DNA of 64,000 bases from Kondoa malvinella (Eukaryota; Basidiomycota; Agaricostilbomycetes; Agaricostilbales; Kondoaceae). This document shows, piece after piece, positions 1 through 11,327 of the stretch (positions are counted from its first letter, which is position 1; each line of letters opens with the position of its first letter). The stretch spans positions 482,805 through 546,804 of the forward strand of contig BCIM01000001.1 of the NCBI GenBank assembly GCA_039545315.1, read 5' to 3'. Position numbers and translations under genes: made by a program. Under the pieces are notes generated by a model, which ran no database searches, was not told where the DNA came from, and was given only the letters and a program-made list of their open reading frames with translations.

Positions 1-328
1 AGTATGCGGGGTTGGTGCTCATATATCGAAAGAGACATACGATCCATTACAATACGTATCGGGTCGTCGCCTGTACAGCAATATCAGCTGATCGAACTAT
101 TACACAAGGGAGAGATAGCGGACCAGTGGGAGCGCCTGCGTCTGCCGTAGGTTCCAGCTCTTCTTCCTCATCATCAGGATCGAGAAAGTCGCCAGCGGCC
201 TCTTCCTCCTCTGCCATAGCTTCCAGGACTTCCATAGCATCAACTTCATCATCTGTTGCGCTGGGTAGGAAGTCCCCATCCTCGCTATCTGTAGTCCATT
301 CGCCTGGCATCGACGACATATCTTGCAA
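1..328 (-). CDS. 5' part of an unknown acidic protein (runs off the left edge)
   Basis: I do not recognise this protein. The first exon starts at a Met at 328 (a second Met is at 319) and encodes a very acidic stretch of about 65 residues, with runs such as EEEEAAGDFLDPDDEEEELE. Its open frame ends near 47. A 35-nt GT...AG segment around 75-109 could be a short intron. Joining across it leads into an open frame that begins DDPIRIVMDRMSL and continues to base 1, so the rest of the gene probably lies left of the window. It is divergent from FAM32A, with about 145 bp between the starts. The acidic N-terminus would suit a nuclear or nucleolar protein, but that is only a guess from composition. 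The intron is unusually short, so the splice is tentative. Confidence 0.45.
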
Positions 329-474
329 TCACACGAAGGGTATTGACTTGCTGTGCTCGAGGTATAATTGAGCGAGATCGTCGCCGAGAACAAGAGGTGA
401 TAAGGGCGATTGCCAAATGACACATCTACATGCCGAAGTCCGGCTCCGCTGTTGACCTCGAACGGCCAGCTGTT

Positions 475-1088
475 ATGGCTCCGCTCAAGCTCAAAGGCGA
501 CAAAGCCAAAAAGTATGCCCTTTACTTGCGTTACACGGACAATTCGCTCACTTCAGCTGCGACAGGAAAAAGAAGTCAAGCTCGTCAACGAAATTACACG
601 ACGAGGATGATTTGCAGGGTCATCAAGTCGCTTCTGGCAGCACTAGCAGGACTAGAGAGGGAAGTGGGACGCCTGTGAGAACTACAGAGGACACCCAGGC
701 TGAAATGGACGAGGGCAAGACGGATGCTGAGAAAAGGTTCTTTGCTGTTCAGCGAAAGAGGGTCAGCCCTTCAACTCTGACTTTTGGCCAGCAACTGATA
801 GAGCGTATAGCTGGCAGAGAAGGCTGCGAAAGGCGCAAAATTGTCTCACAAGGTAGTACTAGATAGCCTCTCATCCATTGGACTACAGCTCTGACACGAA
901 GACGACAGGACCGCGTGGCTCAGTTCAATGAGAAGCTAGAGTCACTTTCAGAGCATCAGTACGTGTCCTTCTTCCCTTGCCGAGATTTGGCTCAATGTCG
1001 TTATCTAGCGATATCCCAAAGGTGTACAAGGTCGCGGTTGAAGCTGTCCTATCAGCTGACAGATCTGTCTTAGGTTGGGCCTGGATAA
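475..1088 (+). CDS. FAM32A: FAM32A-like spliceosomal protein
   Basis: Small basic nuclear protein of the FAM32A (DUF1754) family. The human member binds the catalytic spliceosome and promotes exon ligation. The predicted product is 117 residues, against 112 in human. It opens with the family signature MAPLKLKG, followed by a lysine/serine-rich stretch, and ends with the conserved block AQFNEKLESLSEHHDIPKV and GPG. Five introns are needed (about 513-565, 762-810, 853-908, 959-1008, 1022-1073). Each has GT-AG ends, and together they join six exons in frame into the expected C-terminus. An upstream in-frame Met at 430 would add 15 residues. I prefer 475 because the family motif begins there. Family assignment is strong and exon limits are good predictions. 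Confidence 0.85.
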
Positions 1089-1634
1089 TTGCCGGTGGTC
1101 TACATTCGATATATGGACGGCTCGCGGATTTTGGGTCATAGTGAGTTCATGTAGTATGGCCAAGACTCTAGCTGATCTTTGAGCGCAGTGGTTTCCTTGC
1201 ATTGTATTACTGTTGCTACTCACACGTCCCTTTCGCTGCGCGTGGCATAAAGGCAACTCTTTCCTATACCTCAACATCACCTTTTCTCTCTGTCCCCACC
1301 AGAGAATTTGAATCAGCCCTATAGGCGGTGAAATCACCGACTAGCCATACCAGCTTATCTATTCTTTAAACCCTACTCTCGCCAATGTTGCAGATCTGAT
1401 TGGAACCCTTTACTCAACGACTCGATAGCGATCTTGCGAGTGCTCCAAGAGGTTTGAGTATCGCGGAGACGCAAGGATATCCATGCTTGAGATGCAAGGA
1501 AGGAAGGAATCTGCTGCACTCGAAATTAAGGTTTGGTTCTTATTACAGAAGACAACTTAACACTTACGATGCGCTCATCTGCCTGCTCTGTCTACCAACA
1601 CGAAACATCCTCGCAATCTCATCCAGAGTCTCAT
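1089..1634. other. Intergenic region, no gene recognised
   Basis: This stretch lies between the converging FAM32A and PSMG3 genes. It holds only short overlapping open frames without family motifs or plausible splice chains, and I see no RNA gene. It probably carries the 3' untranslated regions of both neighbours. Confidence 0.5.
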
Positions 1635-2048
1635 CTACAAGCACCCAACAACCAATCCAATACACTCTGCAAAGCATTCGCGATCATTCTGCATCCCGCC
1701 CGACTCTTTCAATCCCAGACCGAGCACCACAGACTTTGCATTCACAATACTAGCTATCTGAGCTGCATACAAGGAGTGTAGATCTGCCATAGCTTCGTTT
1801 TTGGCGCTTCCCATTAAAGTCGATACTCGAGCTGTTTGATCAGGTACAGGTAAATCTAGGCCATTCAAGGTATGTCGACGGAAAGGTAGCGTTGAAGGCG
1901 AGGATTGAATGTCGTAAAGAGCTCCGACTTTGCCATTGAGCTGCGTAATGAGAATGAAGACTCGGTCGCTGTAGTGTTGGACTAAGATCTCGGTGTGCTG
2001 TTGTTGGATAATGGCTGATGCTTGTTTGGTCTGTATAGGTGTGCTCAT
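1635..2048 (-). CDS. Proteasome assembly chaperone 3 (PSMG3-like)
   Basis: Uninterrupted frame of 137 codons from the Met of MSTPIQTKQASAI. It resembles proteasome assembly chaperone 3 (PSMG3/PAC3; yeast Irc25/Poc3), a small beta-sandwich protein that acts with PAC4 in building the 20S alpha ring. The recognisable parts are the early strand SDRVFILITQLNGKVGALYD, a central helix with LMGSAKNEAMADLHSLYAAQI, and the late strand VVLGLGLK followed by a short C-terminal helix. This is the order and size of the human protein (122 residues). The open frame extends upstream to 2186, but the extra 46 residues look like translated leader, so 2048 is chosen. It converges with FAM32A and diverges from HPC2. 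The family is low in sequence identity, hence moderate confidence. Confidence 0.65.
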   Translation of the reverse strand: MSTPIQTKQASAIIQQQHTEILVQHYSDRVFILITQLNGKVGALYDIQSSPSTLPFRRHTLNGLDLPVPDQTARVSTLMGSAKNEAMADLHSLYAAQIASIVNAKSVVLGLGLKESGGMQNDRECFAECIGLVVGCL

Positions 2049-2486
2049 CGTAGGGACGCAGTGTACCGCGTGTGCCAGATAGTCGTATGCGGATAAGGTA
2101 ATGACGAGCCAAAATGCAAATGTCGAGTCGAATTGCAGGATCACGTCAAAGCAACGCAAGGCAGCGATGTGAGTATCAGTGGGCACCCATAGGTCTGATT
2201 CAATACATAGTCATTGCAAATTCATGTGAGCAAACAGCAAAGACAGCGTCGACTTGCTTTGACCACTGGTCGGGCTGGTTCCGACATCTTGCGGCCAGCA
2301 GAGCAATATTAATCAGGACAGCGTAGCAGGCAATATAGAAGGCATCATGTTATCCCTCGAGATAAAAGAAGTGAATGGAGTCGAATCCGCGTCACGGTGG
2401 CGTCGCCATGTCGAGGGACGTCTGACAAGGGCATGGGACGAAAATGAGCTTGCCAGAGGACAGCGACTTTGCTGCCCTACCTCGAC
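2049..2486. promoter_or_regulatory. Divergent intergenic region PSMG3 / HPC2
   Basis: This 438-bp region separates the PSMG3 and HPC2 start codons, so it should contain both promoters. I see no convincing TATA box or known factor site. A tRNA-like GGAGTCGAATCC near 2375 has no matching stems. Confidence 0.4.
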
Positions 2487-4887
2487 ATGTCGCTTCATCC
2501 AGACCTGACAGATGATCCTTTCGAGAAGCAGGACGCGCAGCAAGATGACTTTCTCGCACGTCTCGAGAAGCAAGCCGTGCGTGCCCTTGTCACACAATTT
2601 GAGGTCGAAAGCTGACCCGACGTGTTTGTTTACCTTCCTTCATTTCCTCTCTGAATCTCTATTCTGTCCTTTGTATTCTATACTGTAGCTTGCAGAGAAT
2701 CCTGAGCTCGTCGTTGACCGAGCGCGATCATCATCTGTCGAAGCTATCGATGACCCAAGAGAGACTTCGAGGATGTCTGAAGGTCTCTCTGCTCTGTCTG
2801 CCTTGCCATCCTCTGCAGAAGAAGATAACGCGGGCAACGGTGTAGCAGATCAGACGATGGAAGACGTCGCTAATGGCAACGGAGAAGTGTCAACTTCGGA
2901 TTCTGACACCGATGAAGGAGCATGTCTGTCTTTCCTGCCTGCTCTGTAGCCTTTCATTGACATAGTTGTAGCTGATACTGGCTCGGTCGCGCTCGATGAG
3001 CCCAAGAAGACTGTTGATACACCGAAAGATGGCACACCTCGCGACACCTCAATCGTACCAGAAGCTTCTACTTCCAAGTTACCCGCTACAAATGGTACCA
3101 AGTCAGAGGGCGAAAGCACTTCTAACAAAAAGAAGCGAAAAGCAAAAGATGCTTCTCCTCCACCCAAAGTCGCTAAACCGCAAACGACAATCCGACTCTC
3201 TTTCGACCTGAGCAAACCGCCCGCAGGGTTTGGCAAGCAAACTCACAAGGTTCCATCTTCTTGGGAATTCAACATTCGCGAAATTGCTGCCGACCAGAAT
3301 CAGATTGTGCATCAATCCGAAGCTGAAGAATCTTCTCACTCTTCGGACGATTCTGCCGCGGACAAGAAGGGCAAATCAGCCATTTCAGCTTCTACCATTG
3401 CTATCTTGGGCAATGCAAAAGGTCTGAAGAAGAAAGGCAATGATGCAAAGCGAAAGAGGGTGATTGGTCGGTTTGGTGGTTATGATACGGATGATTCTTT
3501 CGTTGACGACTCGGAACTACATCTCGATCTGGTTCAAACGTATGCTGTACCTGCAAAGAACGGCTTCTTCATTGTCGAAGGTCCGGTGGAGCTGCTCGAA
3601 GAAGAGCCAGAGCCAGAAAAGCCGTGAGTTCTCTGCCTGATCGTATCTACAGATACTGAAAGCTTCTTGAAGACCGCCACGTACCAGGACCAAGCCGGAG
3701 GCAAAGACTACCACCAAATCAGAACAGCCAGCCAAGAAAAAAGCTAAAACGTCAGACAACAAGTCCACGCCTAAAGAGAAAGTGGCTCCCGCTCCACCGG
3801 TACCGAAAGGCAGGATTCTACCAGCTGCAGGTCACACACCAAGAATGGTGGCTCCTTTCGGCGGAAATGCTAGAGCCGAAAGTCCGGCTGTTCCCTCTTC
3901 GTCTGTCCCAGCAGCTACTCCCAGCTCAAGCAAGAAGGATGCTCAGCTGGTAAGTATATCATATCTGTAAGTAGGTAGTTGACCTGATTGACTTGTTCCA
4001 GGAACCTTTGCCTCAAGAGTTGCAAGACATGATCGAAGCCTACAAACCGTTGGTTGCAAAAGGTAAGCGCATTATACTACGCTAGACAAGTAGCTGATGT
4101 CGTGCAGAGTCTTTCGTGCCTAAAAACAAATTCCCACCAGCTTTGGAAGCTCCGCTGTTTGCCATGTCTTTCGTGGCTATTCGTCTCGGCCATTATGATG
4201 AGAATTACTTTACCCACCTGACGCACATCCTACCTTACAACAAGTTCACTTTGACAGTAGGTTGTCTTTCTTCAGCTTGAACTAAAGCTCATCCTGGGCC
4301 AGAAACTCGTCAAACGGAAAATTTTCCCTCACCGCATGAAAGAGATGCAAGAGAGGCAAGCTGTATTGAAAGAAGACTTGAAGAAGGGCATTGAGCGCAA
4401 CATGAAGGCTTCTCGTGATGCTTATGCGACGGCTTTGACCAAGTACAGCGAAGAGAGGTCAAAATGGCAGGCTGAGCAAGAATCACAACCGAATGCCAGT
4501 CAGCAAGATGGAGAGAGAGATGACGGCCGTAGGCAGTATTCAAGATACCTGGGCATAACTGATCGTGTGATACAGCGCAACCTCCCAAGCAAAAGTTCAA
4601 GATGGACGAAGAGATGCGTCAGGCGCTGTTTGAGATTTGTACTATCGAGTCTTCAATGGTCGACCTTCAAGTGGACAAGCTGTATGCCTCTTTCTTCCTG
4701 ACTAAATCAGTCGTTGAAGCCGCTATACAGTACTCTCGAGAAGTCTGATGAAAAACCGCCTACCGAGAACACAGCAAGAAAGAATCTTTACGCTGAGCTT
4801 GTCAGCTTCTGGCCAGAAGGATGGATCACATCATCAGAGCTCTCGCGAGGGTGGTCTCAGCAAAGGAAGAAATTCTTGAGCAAGTGA
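2487..4887 (+). CDS. HPC2: HPC2/ubinuclein-type subunit of the HIRA histone chaperone
   Basis: Subunit of the HIR/HIRA complex, which deposits histone H3-H4 independently of replication. The diagnostic HPC2/ubinuclein (HRD) domain is encoded near 3460-3600: RFGGYDTDDSFVDDSELHL followed by a VQTYAVPAKNGFFIVEG-like strand. A downstream region (about 4010-4890) with FVPKNKFPPALEAPLF and LPYNKFTLT matches the ubinuclein middle domain. Between them lie lysine- and serine-rich linkers. The start at 2487 gives an acidic first exon (MSLHPDLTDDPFEKQ). A donor at 2604 joined to an acceptor at 2688 continues in frame, and later introns follow the sites at about 2931, 3625, 3951, 4061, 4257, 4528, 4680. 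The stop is TGA at 4885-4887. The gene is tail-to-tail with the TBC gene (31-bp gap). Domain call is strong; N-terminal exon structure is moderate. Confidence 0.85.
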
Positions 4888-4917
4888 AGTGTATTTTATT
4901 ACTTGTACAATTTCACC

Positions 4918-7560
4918 TCAACTGTAATCGTCCAAAAGATGCTCATACTCTGGCGTCTTTGTGCCTGACGACGATGTGATACTCTGAAGTGACTGATTCG
5001 TCGACGATCTTGACATCATCTGACTAGAACGACGCGGAGGTGGGTCGAGCAGAATATCGTTTCGGAACGTTTGTCTTGTGGCAGGGGGTGAATGTCTTGC
5101 GACCGGAGAGTAGCGTGCAGGCGTAGGTGAGAATCTGAGCGGCGTTGGAGACATGGACCTGGTCTCGTATCGAACCTCAATGTCTTCAAGAAGTTCAACA
5201 GGGTCGTCCAGCACTTCTTGCTCCTCAAAGTCGTCCGGTACGTCATTCAACACCTCGATCACATCCTTTTCCTCTTTCAGCGACCTTTCCTTGATTGACT
5301 CGGATTGCGGAAACAGGAAAGGACTACTCTTGACCTCTTCCTTGTTGATCGGACTCGAATGCCTCTTGGGCATATATGCACTAGTACTTCTCCTTTGCAT
5401 GATTGGACTGGTGCTTCTCGTTTCCATCATCAGAGGACTTGCGCTTCGCTGCTGCTCCATGCCGGAGACTGAAACGCTTCGCCTTGAATATGCTGGACTG
5501 ACGGGCGTAGAGCCAGGCCTTCGGTTACCAAGTCTGGATAGTCGAGCAGGTCCGCGCATCAATGGTTCGTCTGTGTCTTTTGTCCCATGGTTTGGCACTA
5601 TCGCTATGCTAGCTGCCCGATCGTGCGATCGCTTTTGTGTATAGGTCGGTTGAGAGACATAGCCGACTATTCCTGGGCTAGGAGCTCGCTTCATGATATT
5701 GAGAGGAGCGAATCCAGGTGAAGGTGGAAAAGTGGGAGCGGAATTAGGAAGTTCAGGCGAAGTGCGTCGTGGTGTGCCAGCTGGTGATAATCGAGGTGAG
5801 CGAGGGAGAGAAGCTGGAGATCTTGGCATAGAGCCGAGGAGGAGCGGTTTGATGCCGTTCGTATGCTCAGGTATGGGTGAGAAACTTCCAGTAGGCGGTG
5901 TCGGCGAAGCTGCTGGCACATCGAAAGGCGCGTCTACGGAAGGAGAAGTAGAACGAAGGAGATTGGGCGTATAGCTGGACAAGTCGAGGTTCTGCATCTT
6001 TATGCTGTTTTCTCGCAATGACATAGCAGACGCTTGTAGATTCGAAGAAGCTTTTGCAAAAGTAGCTGCGGCGTCTGTTTCCCTCAAAGAGCTATATTTG
6101 CCCAAGAACCATTTACTTGTAGATGCCGCTGATTGAGCAGCTGATTCCGTCGACACAGCAGGTGGAGTCCACATCTTGACAGACGCGAATCGTTTCGATA
6201 GATTGGATATCGCAGTTTCCGGTTGCTCTTCTCCACACATTGCTATTGCCATTCGCTGCTGGTTGATCATCCTCGCCGCTTCTGTCAACTTTTGCGCATC
6301 ATCAACCCGATAATCTTGCAATATTGCTATCGCAAGCGAGAAACCCGCTGCCAGTAATCTCTCCCTTAACGAAAGTACGATAGCAGCACATAGATCCAAC
6401 AACGCTTGCATGAAGGAAGAAAAGACTTGATCCGGTAATGAAGGACTCGGTATAGCTGAAAAGAGATAATCCCAAAGCAGAAAGACGGTCGGCAGATCCG
6501 CATTTTGGGCCAAAGCACACGTCAACCACCGCACTGCAAAGTAAGCTGGTTCGACGCCTTGTTCGTCTAGGTGATTTGCAAGTTGCGGATCGTTCGACCG
6601 GACTATAGAGAGAATTTGCGACATTGCTGCATGTAGTCCAGACTCCGAGGCGCGCTCTTCATCTTCCTCCCGTGAGTAGAGGTTTGCGAGACCTGTTCCG
6701 AGTAGCTTGGAGAACGTGCTGAATGCGTCCGCTTCGGCATGTTGAGGGGAAGAAGATTGGGCGTAGACGTAGAGTAAAGGTGCCGCGATTTCTGACATGC
6801 CTTGAACATAGCCTAGACCGGGGTTGAGGACTGCCCAGACGTATAGTAGGCGATGGAGTGCTTCTGTCCATCTTTCGCATTCGGCTTCGAGCGCAGTCGA
6901 GGAAGCAGCGGTGGAAGTCTGGGAAGGTGAGGTAGTGGATGCGGAAGAAGGGCTATCGAATGTTTCTCGAGACCGACGTTTATTCGCGTCTCTTCGGATC
7001 TGTGGTCTTAGGTATTGTAATCGCGTAGAACCTTTCCGTGCAGTATGTGATTTGGTTGATGATAGAGGATTGTCTGGGTGTGAAGGTATTGGATTGCTGA
7101 AGAAGGCTATGCTCTGACAGGTGCGATATGTGTCATTCGCTGAGCTGTACACTAGTCAATCGACGTATAAATAGCAACAGAGTAAACGTACTCTATTAGG
7201 TCTTGATCTCGCTTGGAATATACAGGCTGCTTCTGCTTGCTACTCGAAGCTTGCGGCTCTTCGCACATGTCCAACACAGCAGACGCCAGCTCATAGTAGC
7301 TCGTTCGAGATTGCGCTACTTCGCTTGCCCATTGATCCGGTGCACTCCGCAAGTCACACAAGCCAACCAGCGCTGACCAGGCCTGAGGGCGTAGTTCCGG
7401 ATCATCGACGCCAGCTGAACACAGAGTGCAGAATGCGGATTGCGGTACTCTCTGCGCCTTGCTGTCCAAAAGTGTCTTTAATTGTTGTTTTCTCCATGTC
7501 AGACGCATTAGAGTTGGAATTGCAGGGGCACATGAGGAGAGCTTACCTTTGCTTGTTCAT
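4918..7560 (-). CDS. TBC-domain Rab GTPase-activating protein, TBC1D13-like
   Basis: RabGAP with an N-terminal TBC domain and a long disordered tail. The TBC part shows the arginine finger in NDTYRTCQSIAFF (formed by joining exons across an intron near 7197-7145) and the glutamine finger in LNPGLGYVQGMSEIAAPL. It also has the TBC1D13-like blocks HAEADAFSTFSKLL and EPAYFAVRWLTCALAQ, and ends near LLAAGFSLAIAILQDY. Both catalytic residues are present, so it should be active. The last 400 or so residues are rich in Ser-Pro and Arg-Ser, suggesting phosphorylation or docking. The start at 7560 (MNKQR, intron donor GTAAGC) is preferred. An alternative Met at 7508 lies inside the proposed intron. 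The gene ends 31 bp from HPC2 and diverges from TMEM115. The Rab substrate cannot be deduced. Confidence 0.85.
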
Positions 7561-7915
7561 GAGTTCTAGTGGCTCTACTACGACAGTCCGACTATCGCAG
7601 GTACCTGCGCATGAGCACGAATGTATCGTCAAGCAACAGCTGGTAGAAGAGCTGCTTGGGTATTCTTTGAGCTGTTATATGCTGCACTGTAAGGTATATG
7701 CGGCGACCTGAACGCGTTTACTTGCTGGTCCGAGTCGTACATAGGCTTGTCCTCAAACGAATAGATCCCCGAAAAAACAGGCAAACAGGTGCGTTCAAAT
7801 TGGACACTGCACTGATGAGATGGCTCTGATTGCGAATATCATAGCGGCCTTAGAGGAGTCGCATCAAGGACAAGTTTGCCGAAGGTCCGACGACACTCTT
7901 TCTTTTGCTGGCATT
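7561..7915. promoter_or_regulatory. Divergent intergenic region TBC / TMEM115
   Basis: 355 bp between the start codons of two divergent genes. An in-frame ATG at 7820 could extend TMEM115 by 32 residues but has no family resemblance. No other gene or clear promoter element is seen. Confidence 0.4.
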
Positions 7916-9155
7916 ATGGCAGTCATCAACACGATATTCGACTCTGTGCCTGTAGCCTCGCGATATCTGACATTGGCTCTGCTATTGGTCTCGACACTTT
8001 TGTTCATTCTTCGGTCAGGCTTGACAAGAGAAGATCTCAAACAGTTGGGATATGGCGGTCAAGACAGCATCCTCGCTTTCCCTTCTGTAGTGATTGTGCC
8101 CGGCTTTGTGCTTTGGAGGCCGTGGACGCTTCTCACGGCCGCGTTTGTCGAGATCAATTTGATCGAGGTCAGCTTTCTGCATGAATTTCTCAGACGCGTC
8201 TGACTCAGAGCATCCGTACAGCTTATTGTTACTGCTGTTACTTTACCGCTGGCTGGCCGGTATCTGGAGCGAGTATGGGGTCAGAACGAGTATCTGAAGG
8301 TAATCTTCTCGTATAGAAGATCTCGACCGAAACTCATTCGAGCCAGTTTGTCGCCTTCACTATCATCTCTTCGAATGCGATTGCAACAGCAGTCAACATC
8401 ATAGAACACTATGTCCTCAACAACTCTGGCTTCTTCCTTTTCGGTCAATCATACCACGGCATGATGGCTCTACAAACCGCTTTCCTCGTCGCCTTCACCC
8501 AGCTCATTCCAGAACATCAAGTCCAGATCCTCGGTGGTCTACTCAAGCTAAAAGTCAAATCGTTACCCATGCTATACGTTACATTCAGCAACATTATGTG
8601 TTTGATCGGCTACCAATCGCCTTTTATCCTCATTCAATTCGGCTGGTTGACTTCATACGTCTACCTTCGACTCATTAAAGACGGAGGCGATAAATCAGAT
8701 ACTTTCTCTTTCGCTCATTGGTTCCCTCCTTTCGTCCAGTGAGTTCGATCGTTAGTCGTATTCTTAGATCCGCCTAAAAAGTTATGATCAGGAAATACGT
8801 CGCCTTTGGTGCGAATCAAGCTTATCTGATGGCCGTCAGAGTCAAGCTGCTCAAACCATGGACCGACATTGAACAAGGTCACTCCAATCCAGGTGGAGCG
8901 AGAGCAGAAGCCGAACGTCGAAGGTCAGTCGCGTGTTGCTGCTTTCAGTCTCTGACTGATGGGCGTATCGTCATGATCGACAGGGCAATGGCACTACAAG
9001 CCCTCGACTCGAGATTAGCTGCATCTAAACCAGCTCCAGCGTCGACATCTTTGGCGAAGAGCGCGTCGCAGTCTAGCGCCACACCTGCAGCCAGTGGGAG
9101 TAAAGAGGAGGAAGCGAGCAATGAAGTGTTTGATGCGGACAAAGAAGCACAGTAG
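7916..9155 (+). CDS. TMEM115-like rhomboid-fold Golgi membrane protein
   Basis: Multi-pass protein of the TMEM115 (DUF1751) family. These are inactive rhomboid relatives in the Golgi linked to COG-dependent retrograde transport and glycosylation. The N-terminal exon gives a hydrophobic segment (YLTLALLLVSTLLFILRS) and then the family block VVIVPGFVLWRPWTLLTAAF. Later exons give VWGQNEYLKFVAF, NSGFFLFGQSYHGMMALQTA, several membrane segments, and SYVYLRLI before a cytosolic tail with KYVAFGANQAYLMAVRVKLL. The last 60 residues are Ala/Ser-rich and acidic. Short introns lie near 8167-8210, 8299-8344, 8741-8790 and 8923-8983. No rhomboid Ser-His dyad (GxSG) is visible, in line with the family being non-proteolytic. 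Start 7916 (MAVINTIFD) is preferred to 7820. Confidence 0.88.
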
Positions 9156-9227
9156 GAAAACAACGATGTGCACTTTAAACATGCTATTGTTACATCTACA
9201 TCATACTTCTTTACACCCACTTTACAT

Positions 9228-11050
9228 TTACCTGAGGGCGAGAGGCTTATCATCCGAATCGTCAGAGTCGTGTAGGTCGCCGTTCGCAAAGACGGTAAAA
9301 GCATCTCTTCGCCAATGTGTCGGTATACCTCTGCATCCGCTAAGGTCCAGCACGTGCAGCTTTTTGCATGATTCTAATATAGTCGAAAGTCCTTCAACTA
9401 TCGCAAACATCAGTCCAAGCTGCTGAGATTCAGAGAGTACTGACCAGTCAACCTCGAATTGCGCAGGTGCAAACTCTGCAAATTGCCCAATTGCGCAATC
9501 ACCTCTGCACAATCATCCTCACACCTAGTCCCATCAAGCACAAGCACCTCCAACCTACTCTCTGACCCGTCTGACTCATCCAGCAGACCTTCCAACACGT
9601 CCCTGTCCATCCGCGCATGTTTACTGGCCGTATTTATACTATTGCTCAAATCCAATGCTTTACACCCTCTCGCAACACTGAGCAATCCCCTTATGTTGCC
9701 TATATGGTTCATCAACTTTGGGTTTGACCCTAAGGAAAGTGTATCGAGTTGGACATTCTTCAAAGCGTTGGTCAAAGCTTTGACTACGATTGAATCGACT
9801 TGATCTGCTTCTCCCGAGAATTTGGTATTGGTTCTTTGACCCATTGAAGCGATTTTCAAAACTTTTAAAGAACAAGGTAGGGATTTAAAGAATTTGATTA
9901 ACGAGTTGCGTTTTAATGTCAAGCCGGATAAAAGTAGCTTGGTCAGAGGACGGGAGGATAAAGTGAGGAAGTCGAGAGTTCGGGTTTGGGTAAAGGAAAT
10001 GTCTAGGGTTGTGAGGTTCGGGGTGAGGGAGAGGATCCGACCAATGCCTACGTCTGATATTTGCGTTGAGCGTAGTTTGAGGGATTCTAGTCTAGCTAAA
10101 GGGATGAACGAAGCTGTTTGGTTGGCATGCGTGAGGATTCTGTCAATCGTTTGGTCGTTTAGGTTATTGACGTTGGCTAGCTTTAGTGTTGTCAGTGCTG
10201 GTGACGACGATAACAGGGTCGAGAGACCTGAAGCGGTGACTGCTGTATAGTTCAGGTTGACTATACGGAGGTGTGCAGAGGTAGTAGCTGCTTTGATAAC
10301 GCTTTGATCTCCGGCTAATGTACAGCTTCGCAAAATGAGTTCTTGCAGTTGCGGCAGATGTCCGATGATGTTAGCCATAGTGTTGTCCTTGATATGCTTT
10401 TGCCCAGTAAGATCAAGCGTAGTCAAAGAATGACAAGACATGAGGTCTCGCTGGATTTGCGTCGTGAGCTGAAAGTTGTGCGCAATGGCAGCAGGTAGAA
10501 CGAAGGAAGCAGTCGATGAATTCAAGAAGAGCCGAATGACTTCTGCTAGAAGCGTACTTGCAGCTTGCTTGGATGTGTTCTGATCTTGATGCGTCTTCCA
10601 CTGTTCATTCTCATCGTCCTTCAGCGCTTCGGTATCGAATGCCAATGCTTCCAAAGTACTCTGGAATAGCCGAGACGCAATATGTGCAGGCAGTATATGC
10701 AGCAGCTCTTTCTCATATTGCACATCTGGCTTCAAGCCGTCTCCTGAGCGATTGGCATACAGTTGTCTTGCGGAAGAGGATGCTTGTCTAAGTGTTGCAG
10801 AGACCAGAGTGGGTACGGAATCAAGCCGGCCATTGTTTGATCTTGTAGACAAGTAGGGAGTCCCGCCTGTTGCTGCTTCACCTCTGGCAGTAGCTATAGC
10901 AATTCGCGCATCCGAATAATCTTGACTTGTTTCTGCAGCTAAGGTGTTTGCTTTCCTTCGCTTGTTCAAGCCAGGTGGACTACTAGCCTGTGTCGGCGCT
11001 GCTCTCTTGTTGACTGTGCGAACGGAGACTAGCGGATTCGTTGACATCAC
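9228..11050 (-). CDS. Leucine-rich repeat (RNI-type) protein
   Basis: About 590 residues. Roughly 130 N-terminal residues are polar and basic (NKRAAPTQASSPPGLNKRRK could serve for nuclear import). The rest is a run of leucine-rich repeats of the RNI/cysteine-containing type, with units such as HSLTTLDLTGQKHIKDNTM, LPQLQELILRSCTLAGDQS, LRIVNLNYTAVTASGL and LKLANVNNLNDQTID. One intron (about 9396-9444, GTCAGT...GATAG) joins the long exon to a last exon starting VEGLSTILESCKKLHVLDLS and ending in an acidic HDSDDSDD stretch. No F-box, RanGAP signature or kinase domain is visible, so the partner is unknown. It converges with TMEM115, with a gap of 72 bp. Repeat assignment is firm and function is not known. 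Confidence 0.8.
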
Positions 11051-11327
11051 CGCTCGAGCTCAACCCGAGTATATTATTGGTCATCTTGCAACGTCGTGTC
11101 GCTTCTAAAGCAGTGTCGGCCTGTCAAGGCACGTAGGCTCGACAATTGGAAGTGGGCCGCAAGTCACCGATAACGGTTAGAAGGGGTTGTCCGAGTCATC
11201 AAGAGTCATCAAATTGGGTTGTCAACACTCCGACACATCGGGCTTGCAGACAGCTGGCAGCTTGATCAGACTGTCTCGATAAGCCAAAGCTACCCTCTCA
11301 GCTGCCTTGTTGTGCACCGATACCGAG

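Noticed and set aside
1400..1753. 117-codon plus-strand frame
   Set aside because: Overlaps the 3' part of PSMG3 and lacks conserved motifs or supported splicing.
2340..2420. Possible tRNA-like T-arm GGAGTCGAATCC
   Set aside because: No matching stem, anticodon arm or acceptor stem nearby; reads as chance.
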